Positions 12,603 to 19,036 of a stretch of 21,426 bases of DNA are shown in pieces. The DNA lies in NCBI RefSeq assembly GCF_040739495.1, contig NZ_CP145261.1:1-21426 (forward strand), written 5' to 3'. This DNA is from Staphylococcus capitis subsp. capitis. GTDB taxonomy: Bacteria > Bacillota > Bacilli > Staphylococcales > Staphylococcaceae. Made by a program: the position numbers and the translations under genes. A model generated the notes under the pieces. It did not search any database. It had not been told where the DNA came from and saw only the letters and a program-made list of their open reading frames with translations. Position 1 is the stretch's first letter. The number at the start of each line of letters is the position of its first letter.

Positions 12603-13307
12603 ATGATAGAGGTAAAAAATGTAAGTAAATCCTTTGGTAAACAACAAGTGGTAGATGATATATCTATATCATTTAATGCTGGTGAGGTTGTGGGTCTAAT
12701 CGGTCCTTCAGGTACTGGAAAAACGACATTAATACAGTGCATTTTAGGCATGGAGAAAATTGATGGTGGGCAAGTCACTATTCAAGAACATACAATGCCG
12801 AATAGAAAGATATTATCAAATATTGGTTATATGGCTCAAAATGATGCTTTATATAATGATTTAACTGGACGTGAAAATTTAACGTTTTTCGCAAGAATTT
12901 ATATGCGTGATAAAGAAGATATTAAAAAACGTGTGAACCTATGCAGTTCCATGGTTCAATTAGACAATGATTTAGATAAGAAAGTTGAAATGTATTCTGG
13001 TGGAATGAAACGACGCTTATCTTTAGCTATTAGCTTTTTACAAAATCCTAATATCCTTATATTAGACGAACCTACAGTTGGCATTGATCCTAAATTGCGT
13101 CAGACGATTTGGAAGGATTTAACTAAAGCAAAGGCTGAAGATAAATGCATTATAGTGACAACGCATGTATTAGATGAAGCTACACGCTGTGATAAGCTCG
13201 TATTAATGAATCAAGGAAAGATATTGGCAACGGGTACACCAGATGAAGTGAAAAAACAATATCACACAGATACGATTGAAGGCGTATTTCTGAATATGGA
13301 GGGATAA
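12603..13307 (+). CDS. ABC-2 exporter ATP-binding protein
   Basis: A 234-residue ATPase that powers the adjacent permease. It has Walker A GPSGTGKTT (34-42), a Q-loop at Q79, signature YSGGMKRR (131-138), Walker B ILILDEP (151-157), the D-loop and switch H188 (TTHVLDEA). It is of the DrrA/NatA-like drug and lipid exporter class. ATG 12603 has SD GGAGGAAC; a farther upstream TTG would run over the operator. The stop is one base from the permease ATG, so the two are co-translated. The locus sits between two IS257 copies, implying capture from a staphylococcal chromosome. Substrate unknown; resistance is possible but not shown. Confidence 0.9.
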   Translation: MIEVKNVSKSFGKQQVVDDISISFNAGEVVGLIGPSGTGKTTLIQCILGMEKIDGGQVTIQEHTMPNRKILSNIGYMAQNDALYNDLTGRENLTFFARIYMRDKEDIKKRVNLCSSMVQLDNDLDKKVEMYSGGMKRRLSLAISFLQNPNILILDEPTVGIDPKLRQTIWKDLTKAKAEDKCIIVTTHVLDEATRCDKLVLMNQGKILATGTPDEVKKQYHTDTIEGVFLNMEG

Positions 13308-13308
13308 A

Positions 13309-14439
13309 ATGAATTCGTTGCACATAGCAGGACGTATTTTCAAACAGACGATTCGAGATGTAAGAACATTGGCACTGTTACTTATTGCACCTATATTACT
13401 ATTGTCGCTACTATATTACATTTTTACAGTTGCCGATAATACGAATGGCGTAACAGTTGGGGTTCACGATGTACCAGATTCATTAATGACTGAATTACAT
13501 GATAAAGATATTCACGTTAAACATTATAAAAATGACAATGATATAAGTGATAAAATTAAAGACGACAAATTAACAGGATTTTTGCACAGTGATGGTCAAA
13601 AAGTATCAGTGACTTATGCTAACGATAATCCTACACAAGCAGGAGAACTAACAGGTGCAAATCAAAAATGGTTAATGAGTCATAACATGAATGCCATGAA
13701 AGATAATACTAATAAATTGCATCAAGCGTTAACTAAAATACAACAAAAAATGCCCGGGGATGGGGGAGACACGCCTCATCAAGATATGGCTAAACCATAT
13801 AAACTAACAACGCACTATTTATATGGTTCATCAGATTCTACGTATTTTGATATGATAAATCCTATTTTAATTGGATTTTTTGTCTTTTTCTTTACGTTTT
13901 TAATTTCTGGCATTGGCTTATTAAAAGAGCGTACTTCTGGCACATTAGAACGTTTACTTGCCTCTCCAATAAAAAGAAGTGAAATTATTTTTGGTTATGT
14001 TTTCGGTTATGGTAGTTTTAGCGTTATCCAAACAATAGTTGTCGTATTATATGCAATTTATATTCTGCATATAGACTTAGTAGGTTCGATATGGTTCGTA
14101 CTATTAACGGCAATATTAACAGCGCTTGTCGCTGTGACATTCGGTATATTATTATCTACCTTTGCTTCCTCAGAATTCCAAATGATTCAATTTATACCAT
14201 TAGTCATAGTGCCACAAGTACTATTTGCAGGCATTATACCAATTGAATCAATGAATAAAGGATTACAATACTTTTCACATATCATGCCGTTATTCTATAC
14301 CGGCCAAACGATGCAAAATATTATGATCAAGGGTTATGGATTCAACGATATTTACATTTATTTAATTGTGTTATTCGCATTTTTCATTTTCTTATTGATT
14401 TTAAATATTATAGGCATGAAAAGATATAGAAAAGTTTAG
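13309..14439 (+). CDS. ABC-2 type exporter permease
   Basis: A 376-residue ABC2_membrane_3-type permease. An N-terminal helix (~17-39, LALLLIAPILLLSLLYYIFT) is followed by a long extracellular domain (~40-175). Five further membrane helices follow (~180-202, 226-250, 258-284, 289-311, 345-368), with the conserved cytoplasmic ERTSGTLERLLASPIKRSEI motif (~206-225), typical of ABC-2 drug exporters. The start is one base after the ATPase stop. It forms the pore partner of 12603-13307, probably as a dimer with two ATPases, under control of the downstream TetR protein. Confidence 0.9.
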   Translation: MNSLHIAGRIFKQTIRDVRTLALLLIAPILLLSLLYYIFTVADNTNGVTVGVHDVPDSLMTELHDKDIHVKHYKNDNDISDKIKDDKLTGFLHSDGQKVSVTYANDNPTQAGELTGANQKWLMSHNMNAMKDNTNKLHQALTKIQQKMPGDGGDTPHQDMAKPYKLTTHYLYGSSDSTYFDMINPILIGFFVFFFTFLISGIGLLKERTSGTLERLLASPIKRSEIIFGYVFGYGSFSVIQTIVVVLYAIYILHIDLVGSIWFVLLTAILTALVAVTFGILLSTFASSEFQMIQFIPLVIVPQVLFAGIIPIESMNKGLQYFSHIMPLFYTGQTMQNIMIKGYGFNDIYIYLIVLFAFFIFLLILNIIGMKRYRKV

Positions 14440-14448
14440 TAGGTCAAT

Positions 14449-15099
14449 ATGAACCAAGATATTAAGTCATTAGTTGAAACCATTGTGCCTCAACTTGAAT
14501 ATTTAAGCGATAAACAAAGACGTGTCATAGAAAGTGCTATTGCATTATTCAGTGAACAAGGATTTGATAAAACGAGTACTAAAGAAATTGCGCAGCGTGC
14601 AAATGTCGCAGAAGGAACGGTATTTAAGCAGTTTAAAAGTAAAAGAATGTTATTATACGCAGGATTAATTCCAATTTTAAGAGATCATATCGCACCTGTA
14701 GCTGTTAAACAATTTACAGATGAATTAAACGAAGTAACCCATTTTGATGCATTTATAAATTTATTTGTAGAAAATAGATCTAAATTTATTTATGACAATA
14801 GACGTATTCTTAAAGTCATCTTAAATGAAGCTATTACTAATGAAGATTTTCAAAATATATTAGTTAATATTTTCACCCATAAATTAACGAGTAAATTAAA
14901 AGATAAAATTGAATGGTTTATCGATAATGGTGACATGCGCAATGTTAAACCTGAGTTTTTTATACGTACGGTCGTCGCACAAATTTTAAATTTAAATATC
15001 CCAATAATAGTTAATAATGACTATACTAAGGGTGAAAACTATCAGCAGTTTGCGTTATTCGTAAAAGAGGGCTTATATAGGATGTTTAAGCGAGAATAG
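14449..15099 (+). CDS. TetR-family regulator of the ABC exporter
   Basis: A 216-residue regulator. The N-terminal DNA-binding domain (~20-70) shows the TetR pattern: RRVIESAIALFSEQGFDKTS, TKEIAQRANVAEGTVFKQF, K.KRMLLYAG. The rest is an all-helical ligand and dimer domain. It lies 9 bp after the permease and ends the operon. It presumably binds the palindrome at 12562-12575 and is released by the exporter's substrate, giving autoregulation of the whole operon; this is inferred from position and family. Confidence 0.9.
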   Translation: MNQDIKSLVETIVPQLEYLSDKQRRVIESAIALFSEQGFDKTSTKEIAQRANVAEGTVFKQFKSKRMLLYAGLIPILRDHIAPVAVKQFTDELNEVTHFDAFINLFVENRSKFIYDNRRILKVILNEAITNEDFQNILVNIFTHKLTSKLKDKIEWFIDNGDMRNVKPEFFIRTVVAQILNLNIPIIVNNDYTKGENYQQFALFVKEGLYRMFKRE

Positions 15100-15120
15100 A
15101 CATCATGCAAAATATGAAAT

Positions 15121-15174
15121 AAGAGAGTAAGGGACATAATTTCTAGAGCCAAGAACTTTATGTCACAGACTCTT
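15121..15174 (+). terminator. Terminator of the ABC-TetR operon
   Basis: AAGAG.GT..GGGACATAA pairs with TTTATGTC.CAGACTCTT (15121-15139, 15157-15174), followed by AAAAATTG. It is related in sequence to the hairpin at 12357. Confidence 0.65.
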
Positions 15175-15210
15175 AAAAATTGTGAATTAATGTTACTCAT
15201 TTGGAAATTA

Positions 15211-15240
15211 TTTACTATCGTGATAATATATAGTTATAAT
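15211..15240 (+). promoter_or_regulatory. Promoter of SprF-like RNA 1
   Basis: TTTACT (15211-15216), 18-bp spacer, TATAAT (15235-15240), immediately upstream of the SprF-like sequence. Confidence 0.6.
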
Positions 15241-15246
15241 AAACGT

Positions 15247-15388
15247 ATTTAGAAATACGAAAAAGAGCAACATGCTAATACATGTCGCCCTAGTGAGCCT
15301 GTTAAAAAGACAGTGGCTTGTATTTTACTAATAAGATTAAAATAACCTCTAGTTACTCGCCAAAGTATATGCTAGATGGTTATTTTTT
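15247..15388 (+). ncRNA. SprF-like antitoxin RNA, partner lost
   Basis: It contains the SprF hallmarks: a hairpin over AACATGCTAATACATGT, the block GTGAGCCTGTTAAAAAGACA, and a distal hairpin ATAACC.../...GGTTATTTTTTTT that doubles as terminator. SprF RNAs are cis-antisense antitoxins of SprG membrane toxins, which overlap at their 3' ends on the other strand. Here the sprG gene that should follow is cut off by IS257 copy B at 15391, so the RNA is an orphan. Homology is recognised from memory of S. aureus SprF1. Confidence 0.65.
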
Positions 15389-15390
15389 TT

Positions 15391-16179
15391 GGTTCTGTTG
15401 CAAAGTAAAAAATATAGCTAACCACTAATTTATCATGTCAGTGTTCGCTTAACTTGCTAGCATGATGCTAATTTCGTGGCATGGGGAAAATCCGTAGATC
15501 TGAAGAGACCTGCGGTTCTTTTTATATAGAGCGTAAATACATTCAATACCTTTTAAAGTATTCTTTGCCGTATTGATACTTTGATATCTTGTCTTTCTTA
15601 CTTTAATATGACGGTGATCTTGCTCAATGAGGTTATTCAGATATTTCGATGTACAATGACAGTCAGGTTTAAGTTTAAAAGCTTTAATTACTTTAGCCAT
15701 TGCTACCTTCGTTGAAGGTGCCTGATCTGTAATTACCTTTTGAGGTTTACCAAATTGTTTAATGAGACGTTTGATAAACGCATATGCTGAATGATTATCT
15801 CGTTGCTTACGCAACCAAATATCTAATGTATGTCCCTCTGCATCAATGGCACGATATAAATAGCTCCATTTTCCTTTTATTTTGATGTACGTCTCATCAA
15901 TACGCCATTTGTAATAAGCTTTTTTATGCTTTTTCTTCCAAATTTGATACAAAATTGGGGCATATTCTTGAACCCAACGGTAGACCGTTGAATGATGAAC
16001 GTTTACACCACGTTCCCTTAATATTTCAGATATATCACGATAACTCAATGCATATCTTAGATAGTAGCCAACGGCTACAGTGATAACATCCTTGTTAAAT
16101 TGTTTATATCTGAAATAGTTCATACAGAAGACTCCTTTTTGTTAAAATTATACTATAAATTCAACTTTGCAACAGAACC
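15391..16179 (-). mobile_element. IS257/IS431 copy B
   Basis: A 789-bp element, apparently the same as copy A over its length and in the same orientation. Flanks are TTTTTTTT and AAAAATAG, not a direct repeat. With copy A it brackets the ABC-TetR segment like a composite unit. Its left end abuts the terminator of the SprF-like RNA. Confidence 0.95.
15449..16123 (-). CDS. tnp: IS257/IS431 transposase (copy B)
   Basis: A 224-residue IS6-family transposase with the same sequence as copy A and an intact DDE triad. As the two copies are direct repeats ~3.5 kb apart, homologous recombination or replicative transposition between them can excise or move the exporter operon. Confidence 0.95.
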   Translation of the reverse strand: MNYFRYKQFNKDVITVAVGYYLRYALSYRDISEILRERGVNVHHSTVYRWVQEYAPILYQIWKKKHKKAYYKWRIDETYIKIKGKWSYLYRAIDAEGHTLDIWLRKQRDNHSAYAFIKRLIKQFGKPQKVITDQAPSTKVAMAKVIKAFKLKPDCHCTSKYLNNLIEQDHRHIKVRKTRYQSINTAKNTLKGIECIYALYKKNRRSLQIYGFSPCHEISIMLAS

Positions 16180-16319
16180 AAAAATAGTATCTTAATAATC
16201 TTCGTTTTTGAAACAGATGTATAGCTAAGTAATAATGGATCTTTGTTTCATCGATCTTATCTTACATAAAGTCATAAAAATTAAGCATTTTAAAACAATT
16301 TCTATTTTTTTACTTACAA

Positions 16320-16380
16320 GTATCATATCTTGTATTATTAACAAAGTATTATTTTACCTTTACTTATTGAGATATGATAC
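16320..16380. other. Inverted repeat upstream of the resolvase (candidate res site)
   Basis: GTATCATATCT (16320-16330) and AGATATGATAC (16370-16380) are perfect 11-bp inverted arms separated by 39 bp, ending 47 bp before the resolvase start. Serine resolvases bind such repeats next to their own gene, where they resolve plasmid dimers and repress transcription. The rest of 16180-16427 holds no gene. Confidence 0.5.
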
Positions 16381-16427
16381 AGTAATAGTGAAACAAATAA
16401 CAAAATTTAATAAAGCGTGGTGTACAA

Positions 16428-16976
16428 ATGGCTAAAATTGGTTACGCTCGTGTTTCAACACAAGATCAAAGTTTAGATAGCCAAATCGATACTTTAAAAA
16501 ACTTTGGCTGTTCAAAAATATTTAAAGAAAAAGTGAGTGGTCGAAAAACGAAAAGATCAGAGTTAGACAAATGTCTAGAGTATTTACGTGAAGGAGATAC
16601 ATTAGTTGTTTATAAACTTGATCGTTTAGGTCGAACAACAAAACAGTTAATAGAATTGGCTCAATGGTTAGAAAACAATAACATCGAATTACAGATTATT
16701 GATATGAATATCAATACTAAGGATGCAATGGGAAAAATGTTTTTTACGATGATGAGTGCTTTTGCTGAACTCGAAGCCAATCTTTTAAGCGAACGTACTA
16801 AAAAGGGGCTTGCTTCTGCAAGAGCGAGAGGGCGCGTCGGTGGACGTCCACCCATGCCTGATCATAAAAAAAGAGAAATTAAGTTCCTATATGATGAACA
16901 AAAAATGACCGGTGAACAAATAGCCGAAGCTACTGGCGTAAGTAGGTCAACTGTATATCGTGTAATCAAAAAATAA
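16428..16976 (+). CDS. Serine recombinase (resolvase/invertase)
   Basis: A 182-residue small serine recombinase. The catalytic serine is S10 in GYARVSTQDQ, with R8 and the motif YKLDRLGRTTKQL (~64-76). The long E helix (MGKMFFTMMSAFAELEANLL) and a C-terminal Hin-type HTH (KMTGEQIAEATGVSRSTVYR) complete it. Such plasmid-borne enzymes resolve dimers or invert segments, acting on the inverted repeat upstream. The SD is weak (GTGGTG). IS257 copy B lies 250 bp upstream, and a terminator follows at once. It is closest to the Bin3/Res group of staphylococcal plasmids. Confidence 0.88.
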   Translation: MAKIGYARVSTQDQSLDSQIDTLKNFGCSKIFKEKVSGRKTKRSELDKCLEYLREGDTLVVYKLDRLGRTTKQLIELAQWLENNNIELQIIDMNINTKDAMGKMFFTMMSAFAELEANLLSERTKKGLASARARGRVGGRPPMPDHKKREIKFLYDEQKMTGEQIAEATGVSRSTVYRVIKK

Positions 16977-16980
16977 AAAT

Positions 16981-17009
16981 AATGAAAGATATTTTATAAT
17001 TCTTTCATT
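16981..17009 (+). terminator. Terminator of the resolvase gene
   Basis: AATGAAAGA/TCTTTCATT perfect stem (16981-16989, 17001-17009), followed by TTACT. Confidence 0.6.
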
Positions 17010-17144
17010 TTACTATGTATTAAAGTTGTATCTTTATTTTTTGTGTTTAACTTCTTATTCAAACGTTACCTTTTTATTTGTAAATTTTTAAATAGGATGT
17101 AATAATACTTTTGTATGACACAAAACAAAGAGGTGAAATACATA

Positions 17145-17246
17145 ATGGAAAACGTAGTTAATTTTGTAAAAAAATTAATCGAAGAAGTTCAAAAATTAAT
17201 CAACGGTGGCTCTTCTTCATCTGATAGTGATAATACTTCTAAATAA
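17145..17246 (+). CDS. 33-aa amphipathic peptide, phenol-soluble-modulin-like
   Basis: MENVVNFVKKLIEEVQKLIN is followed by GGSSSSDSDNTSK. The first 20 residues form an ideal amphipathic helix (V4, V5, F7, V8, L11, I12, V15, L18 and I19 on one face; K, E and Q on the other), like alpha-type phenol-soluble modulins, which begin with formyl-Met and have no leader. The serine/aspartate tail is unusual for them. SD AGAGGTG lies eight bases before the ATG, and a clean terminator follows. It is a compact single-gene unit between the resolvase and the SprF/SprG remnants. Alternatives are a type I toxin or a bacteriocin-like peptide. No exact family match is recognised. Confidence 0.6.
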   Translation: MENVVNFVKKLIEEVQKLINGGSSSSDSDNTSK

Positions 17247-17252
17247 TAATTT

Positions 17253-17278
17253 AGACCACTCTTTATGAGTGGTCTTTT
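17253..17278 (+). terminator. Terminator of the modulin-like gene
   Basis: AGACCACTC/GAGTGGTCT perfect 9-bp stem with TTTGAT tail. Confidence 0.85.
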
Positions 17279-17301
17279 GATATAAATATTTATTAAAATA
17301 A

Positions 17302-17330
17302 TTTACAAATAGTATTAAACAGTATATACT
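17302..17330 (+). promoter_or_regulatory. Promoter of SprF-like RNA 2
   Basis: TTTACA (17302-17307), 17-bp spacer, TATACT (17325-17330). Confidence 0.65.
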
Positions 17331-17335
17331 AAAGA

Positions 17336-17459
17336 TGTAAAAGAAAAGACACAAGTGCTGATAACACTCGTGCCTTAGTAAGCCCGTTAAAAAGACGGTG
17401 ACTTTTCAGTGCTTTTAACCATTCTTCCTACTCGTCAAAAGTTGGGATGGTTATTTTTT
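17336..17459 (+). ncRNA. SprF-like antitoxin RNA 2
   Basis: A complete unit: promoter, hairpin GGCACGAG/CTTGTGxC-like (CACAAGTGCTGATAACACTC), the conserved AGTAAGCCCGTTAAAAAGAC block, and the terminator hairpin AACCATTC...GATGGTTATTTTTT. It overlaps the tail of a truncated sprG on the opposite strand (17428-17497), as expected for this type I system. Confidence 0.7.
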
Positions 17460-17497
17460 GGCTTAATCTAATAAGCTCGATTACTAGACCAATGAAA
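17428..17497 (-). pseudogene. Truncated sprG toxin, C-terminal tail
   Basis: The minus-strand frame reads IGLVIELIRLSQKITIPTFD then E and stop. The first part matches the C-terminal helix of SprG-type toxins (IGLVIKLIELS in S. aureus). The upstream part of the gene is replaced by a second SprF copy (from ~17497), indicating recombination between tandem modules. Confidence 0.6.
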
Positions 17498-17574
17498 ATG
17501 TAAAAGAAAAGGCACAAGTGCTGCTAACACTCGTGCCTTAGTAAGCCCGTTAAAAAGACGGTAGCCTAAATTAA
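17497..17574 (+). ncRNA. SprF-like RNA 3, promoterless and 3'-truncated
   Basis: It is a near-copy of 17336-17408 (TGTAAAAGAAAAGGCACAAG, then the AGTAAGCCCGTTAAAAAGAC block). It lacks its own promoter and terminator because the orphan omega-RNA element begins at about 17583. Originally it would have been antisense to the sprG at 17865-17957. Confidence 0.6.
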
Positions 17575-17582
17575 TTTTTTAA

Positions 17583-17884
17583 CGTAACAAGGCAGAAGTC
17601 TACGACCTCTATAGGTGGTAGATGAATGCCTATTATTTTTATATATGATATAATCAGTCTCATCATGACCGTGATATCAACGCAAGTCAGAATATATTGG
17701 CCGAAGGTATGAGATTACAAAGTCAAAACTAGAAAGAAGAACCGTAGGGACTACGGGGATAGCTCGGGTAGTAAAAAGACACCGCTGATAACAAAGAAAT
17801 ACGTTATCAAGTATGCTTTGTTTCCGAGAAGCTCACACTTCAAGCGTCAAACCTTTAGGTTTAGCTAAGTGTTGAGTAGTTCAC
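17583..17884 (+). mobile_element. Deletion derivative of the TnpB element (orphan omega-RNA cassette 2)
   Basis: A 302-bp near-identical copy of 9362-9664, with the same left end after TTTTTTAA and right end GAGTAGTTCAC. The right-end hairpin variant agrees with the full-length TnpB element. Removing it rejoins the sprF side to the sprG side and restores a sprG frame ending ELIKKLI-stop (if the TTTTTTAA belongs to the target). The empty site is therefore readable, and insertion without target duplication is supported. Confidence 0.8.
17646..17654 (+). promoter_or_regulatory. Extended -10 promoter in the left end
   Basis: TGATATAAT, identical in sequence and place to the one in the first derivative (9425-9433), facing the omega-RNA. 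Confidence 0.5.
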
Positions 17885-17904
17885 TAAGCTCGATGATAAG
17901 ACCA
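17661..17904 (+). ncRNA. Orphan omega-RNA 2 with sprG-derived guide
   Basis: Scaffold as in the other copies. The guide downstream of the right end starts TAAGCTCGATGATAAGACCA, the antisense strand of the sprG coding region. Extents are inferred from the shared sequence. Confidence 0.5.
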
Positions 17905-17957
17905 ATGAGTGCAATGAGAAAAATCCCAAATTGCAACATGGTACTTATATCAACCAA
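17865..17957 (-). CDS. SprG/PepG1-type toxin with element-encoded C-terminus
   Basis: From TTG 17957 with SD AAAGGAG seven bases upstream, the product is MVDISTMLQFGIFLIALIGL then IIELSELLNT (30 residues). A longer form from ATG 17996 adds MVVSIKSLERRRL, closely matching S. aureus PepG1 (SLERRRL...STMLQFG.FLIALIGL), which also has long and short forms. These membrane-active toxins are controlled by SprF antisense RNA. The residues after IIEL come from the right end of the inserted omega-RNA element, and the overlap with SprF has been displaced. The promoter side is also altered: the miniature IS257-end element begins 12 bp upstream of the long start. Whether it is still toxic or expressed is unknown. 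Confidence 0.65.
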   Translation of the reverse strand: MVDISTMLQFGIFLIALIGLIIELSELLNT

Positions 17958-18007
17958 AAGGCGTCTCCTTTCTAAAGATTTGATTGATACCACCATAGGC
18001 ATCACAC

Positions 18008-18155
18008 GGTTCTGTTGCAAAGTTAAAAATCATATAATATTTATACTGAAAAACGGAAAATAATTAATACTAACAAAACTCTTTACTGTTAAAACAATAT
18101 TTGTTTTTATAGTTTTGTATAGATGCGCATATAATTTTAACTTTGCAACAGAACC
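18008..18155. repeat. 148-bp miniature element with IS257-like ends
   Basis: Perfect 21-bp terminal inverted repeats (GGTTCTGTTGCAAAGTTAAA plus A, and its complement) enclose ~106 bp of AT-rich non-coding DNA. The outer 16 bp equal the ends of IS257; the interior is unrelated. This is the structure of a MITE that an IS6-family transposase could mobilise. The 8-bp flanks (CATCACAC, TAAACATT) do not match. Confidence 0.65.
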
Positions 18156-18194
18156 TAAACATTTATAATAGATGTAACGAGATATCAAAAAAAT

Positions 18195-18268
18195 GTATAC
18201 ACCAATCCCCTCACTACCGCTAATAGTGAGGGGATTTTTTTGGTGTGGCTACTTAAGGTCGCCTATTT
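18195..18268. pseudogene. Remnant of a second Fst module (3' part with terminator)
   Basis: The minus strand reads AATAAATAGGCGACC, then TAGCCACACCA, then the hairpin CCCCTCACTA/TAGTGAGGGG (18207-18233). This is the same order as the 3' end of the intact Fst module at 10781-10850. The toxin coding part is gone, replaced by pemK. The hairpin, with TTTTTT on the plus strand, may now help terminate pemIK. Confidence 0.65.
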
Positions 18269-18269
18269 A

Positions 18270-18608
18270 TTAAGATGATGGTTTTATATACGTCTGTATT
18301 GCTTGTAAGACGACGTTTTTTAAGTTGTCTTGTAATTCATCTTTATAGTTATGGTTACGCTCGTTTAAATCTAATGCACGTATCTGTAGCGTGTCTATGA
18401 CGCCTGTGACTAATCCTTTTTTAGTTTTTACTTCAATATCTGATGGATAACGTTTTTTGCGATTTGTAATTGGTAATGCCCAAACAAAATTTGTCCCTTT
18501 AATAGTCATATTGTTGTTTACTATTAAGCACGGTCTGATTTTTTGTTTTTCACGACCTCTTGTGGGGTTTAGGTCGATATAGTAGATATCAAACTGTTTG
18601 ATACTCAT
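18270..18608 (-). CDS. pemK: PemK/MazF-family mRNA interferase toxin
   Basis: A 112-residue endoribonuclease toxin. It has the MazF/PemK fold motifs: FDIYYIDLNPTRGREKQKIR (strand 1 and the substrate loop), PCLIVNN, a central ALPITNRK strand and the C-terminal TLQIRALDL segment. It cleaves cellular mRNA when freed from the antitoxin. Its ATG overlaps the antitoxin stop by four bases, the typical arrangement for co-translation. It resembles PemK of staphylococcal plasmids. The stop codon overlaps the start of an Fst-module remnant. Confidence 0.9.
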   Translation of the reverse strand: MSIKQFDIYYIDLNPTRGREKQKIRPCLIVNNNMTIKGTNFVWALPITNRKKRYPSDIEVKTKKGLVTGVIDTLQIRALDLNERNHNYKDELQDNLKNVVLQAIQTYIKPSS

Positions 18609-18853
18609 ATTTCGCGACCTACACTTTCGCCAAAGTCAATTTCAGGTTCAGTGTATTTGCCACCGTTTTTGAAGAAGGCTGTGATTTCATCTTCAATTGA
18701 TTGTTCTTTCTTTTTGATAAACAAACCACCGTTGGTTTTAGATACTTCAACCTTATCTCCGACTTCAAAATCAGTAAGTTGTATCGTTTGTTTGCTTAAA
18801 CTAATTGCTTTACTGTTTCCACTTTTAAAAATGCGTTCAGATGTTTTAACCAT
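18605..18853 (-). CDS. pemI: PemI/MazE-family antitoxin
   Basis: An 82-residue antitoxin with an N-terminal AbrB/MazE swapped-hairpin DNA-binding domain (FKSGNSKAISLSKQTIQLTD, then VGDKVEVSKTNGGLFIKKK) and an acidic C-terminal tail (EPEIDFGESVGREI) that would fill the PemK active site. ATG 18853 is chosen because it lies nine bases after AAGGAG; ATG 18862 touches the SD. It is autoregulated with PemK from the promoter just upstream. Confidence 0.9.
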   Translation of the reverse strand: MVKTSERIFKSGNSKAISLSKQTIQLTDFEVGDKVEVSKTNGGLFIKKKEQSIEDEITAFFKNGGKYTEPEIDFGESVGREI

Positions 18854-18874
18854 TGGTATCATCTCCTTATATTC

Positions 18875-18904
18875 ATTATATCAATATGTACTTACGTATG
18901 TAAA
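18875..18904 (-). promoter_or_regulatory. pemIK promoter and operator
   Basis: Minus strand TTTACA (18899-18904), 18-bp spacer, TATAAT (18875-18880). The palindrome-like TACTTACGTATGTA (18889-18902) overlaps the -35 and is a probable PemI-PemK operator. Confidence 0.7.
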
Positions 18905-19036
18905 TACATTACAAGTATGAAAAAGAGTAGCAACTCGAAAGCTACTACAGCTACTACTCGAAAGACGCTTCATATTATACCTACTGCCATCAGACTAGAT
19001 GAGATTTTTTGGAGTGAAAATGTTAAAAAATAGATG

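Noticed and set aside
12603..15099. Assignment of the exporter to a named resistance determinant
   Set aside because: The motifs establish only an ABC-2 exporter with a TetR regulator; no sequence feature identifies the substrate.
11109..16179. Calling the A/B IS257 pair a true composite transposon
   Set aside because: No 8-bp target duplication flanks the pair or the single copies, and the outer flanks are truncated genes, which fits cointegrate or deletion events better.
16235..16435. Plus-strand frame of 66 codons upstream of the resolvase
   Set aside because: No SD, covers the inverted repeat and overlaps the resolvase start; better explained as regulatory DNA.
17865..18063. Plus-strand frame opposite the sprG toxin
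   Set aside because: The minus strand has the SprG family match and SD; the plus frame is its complement.
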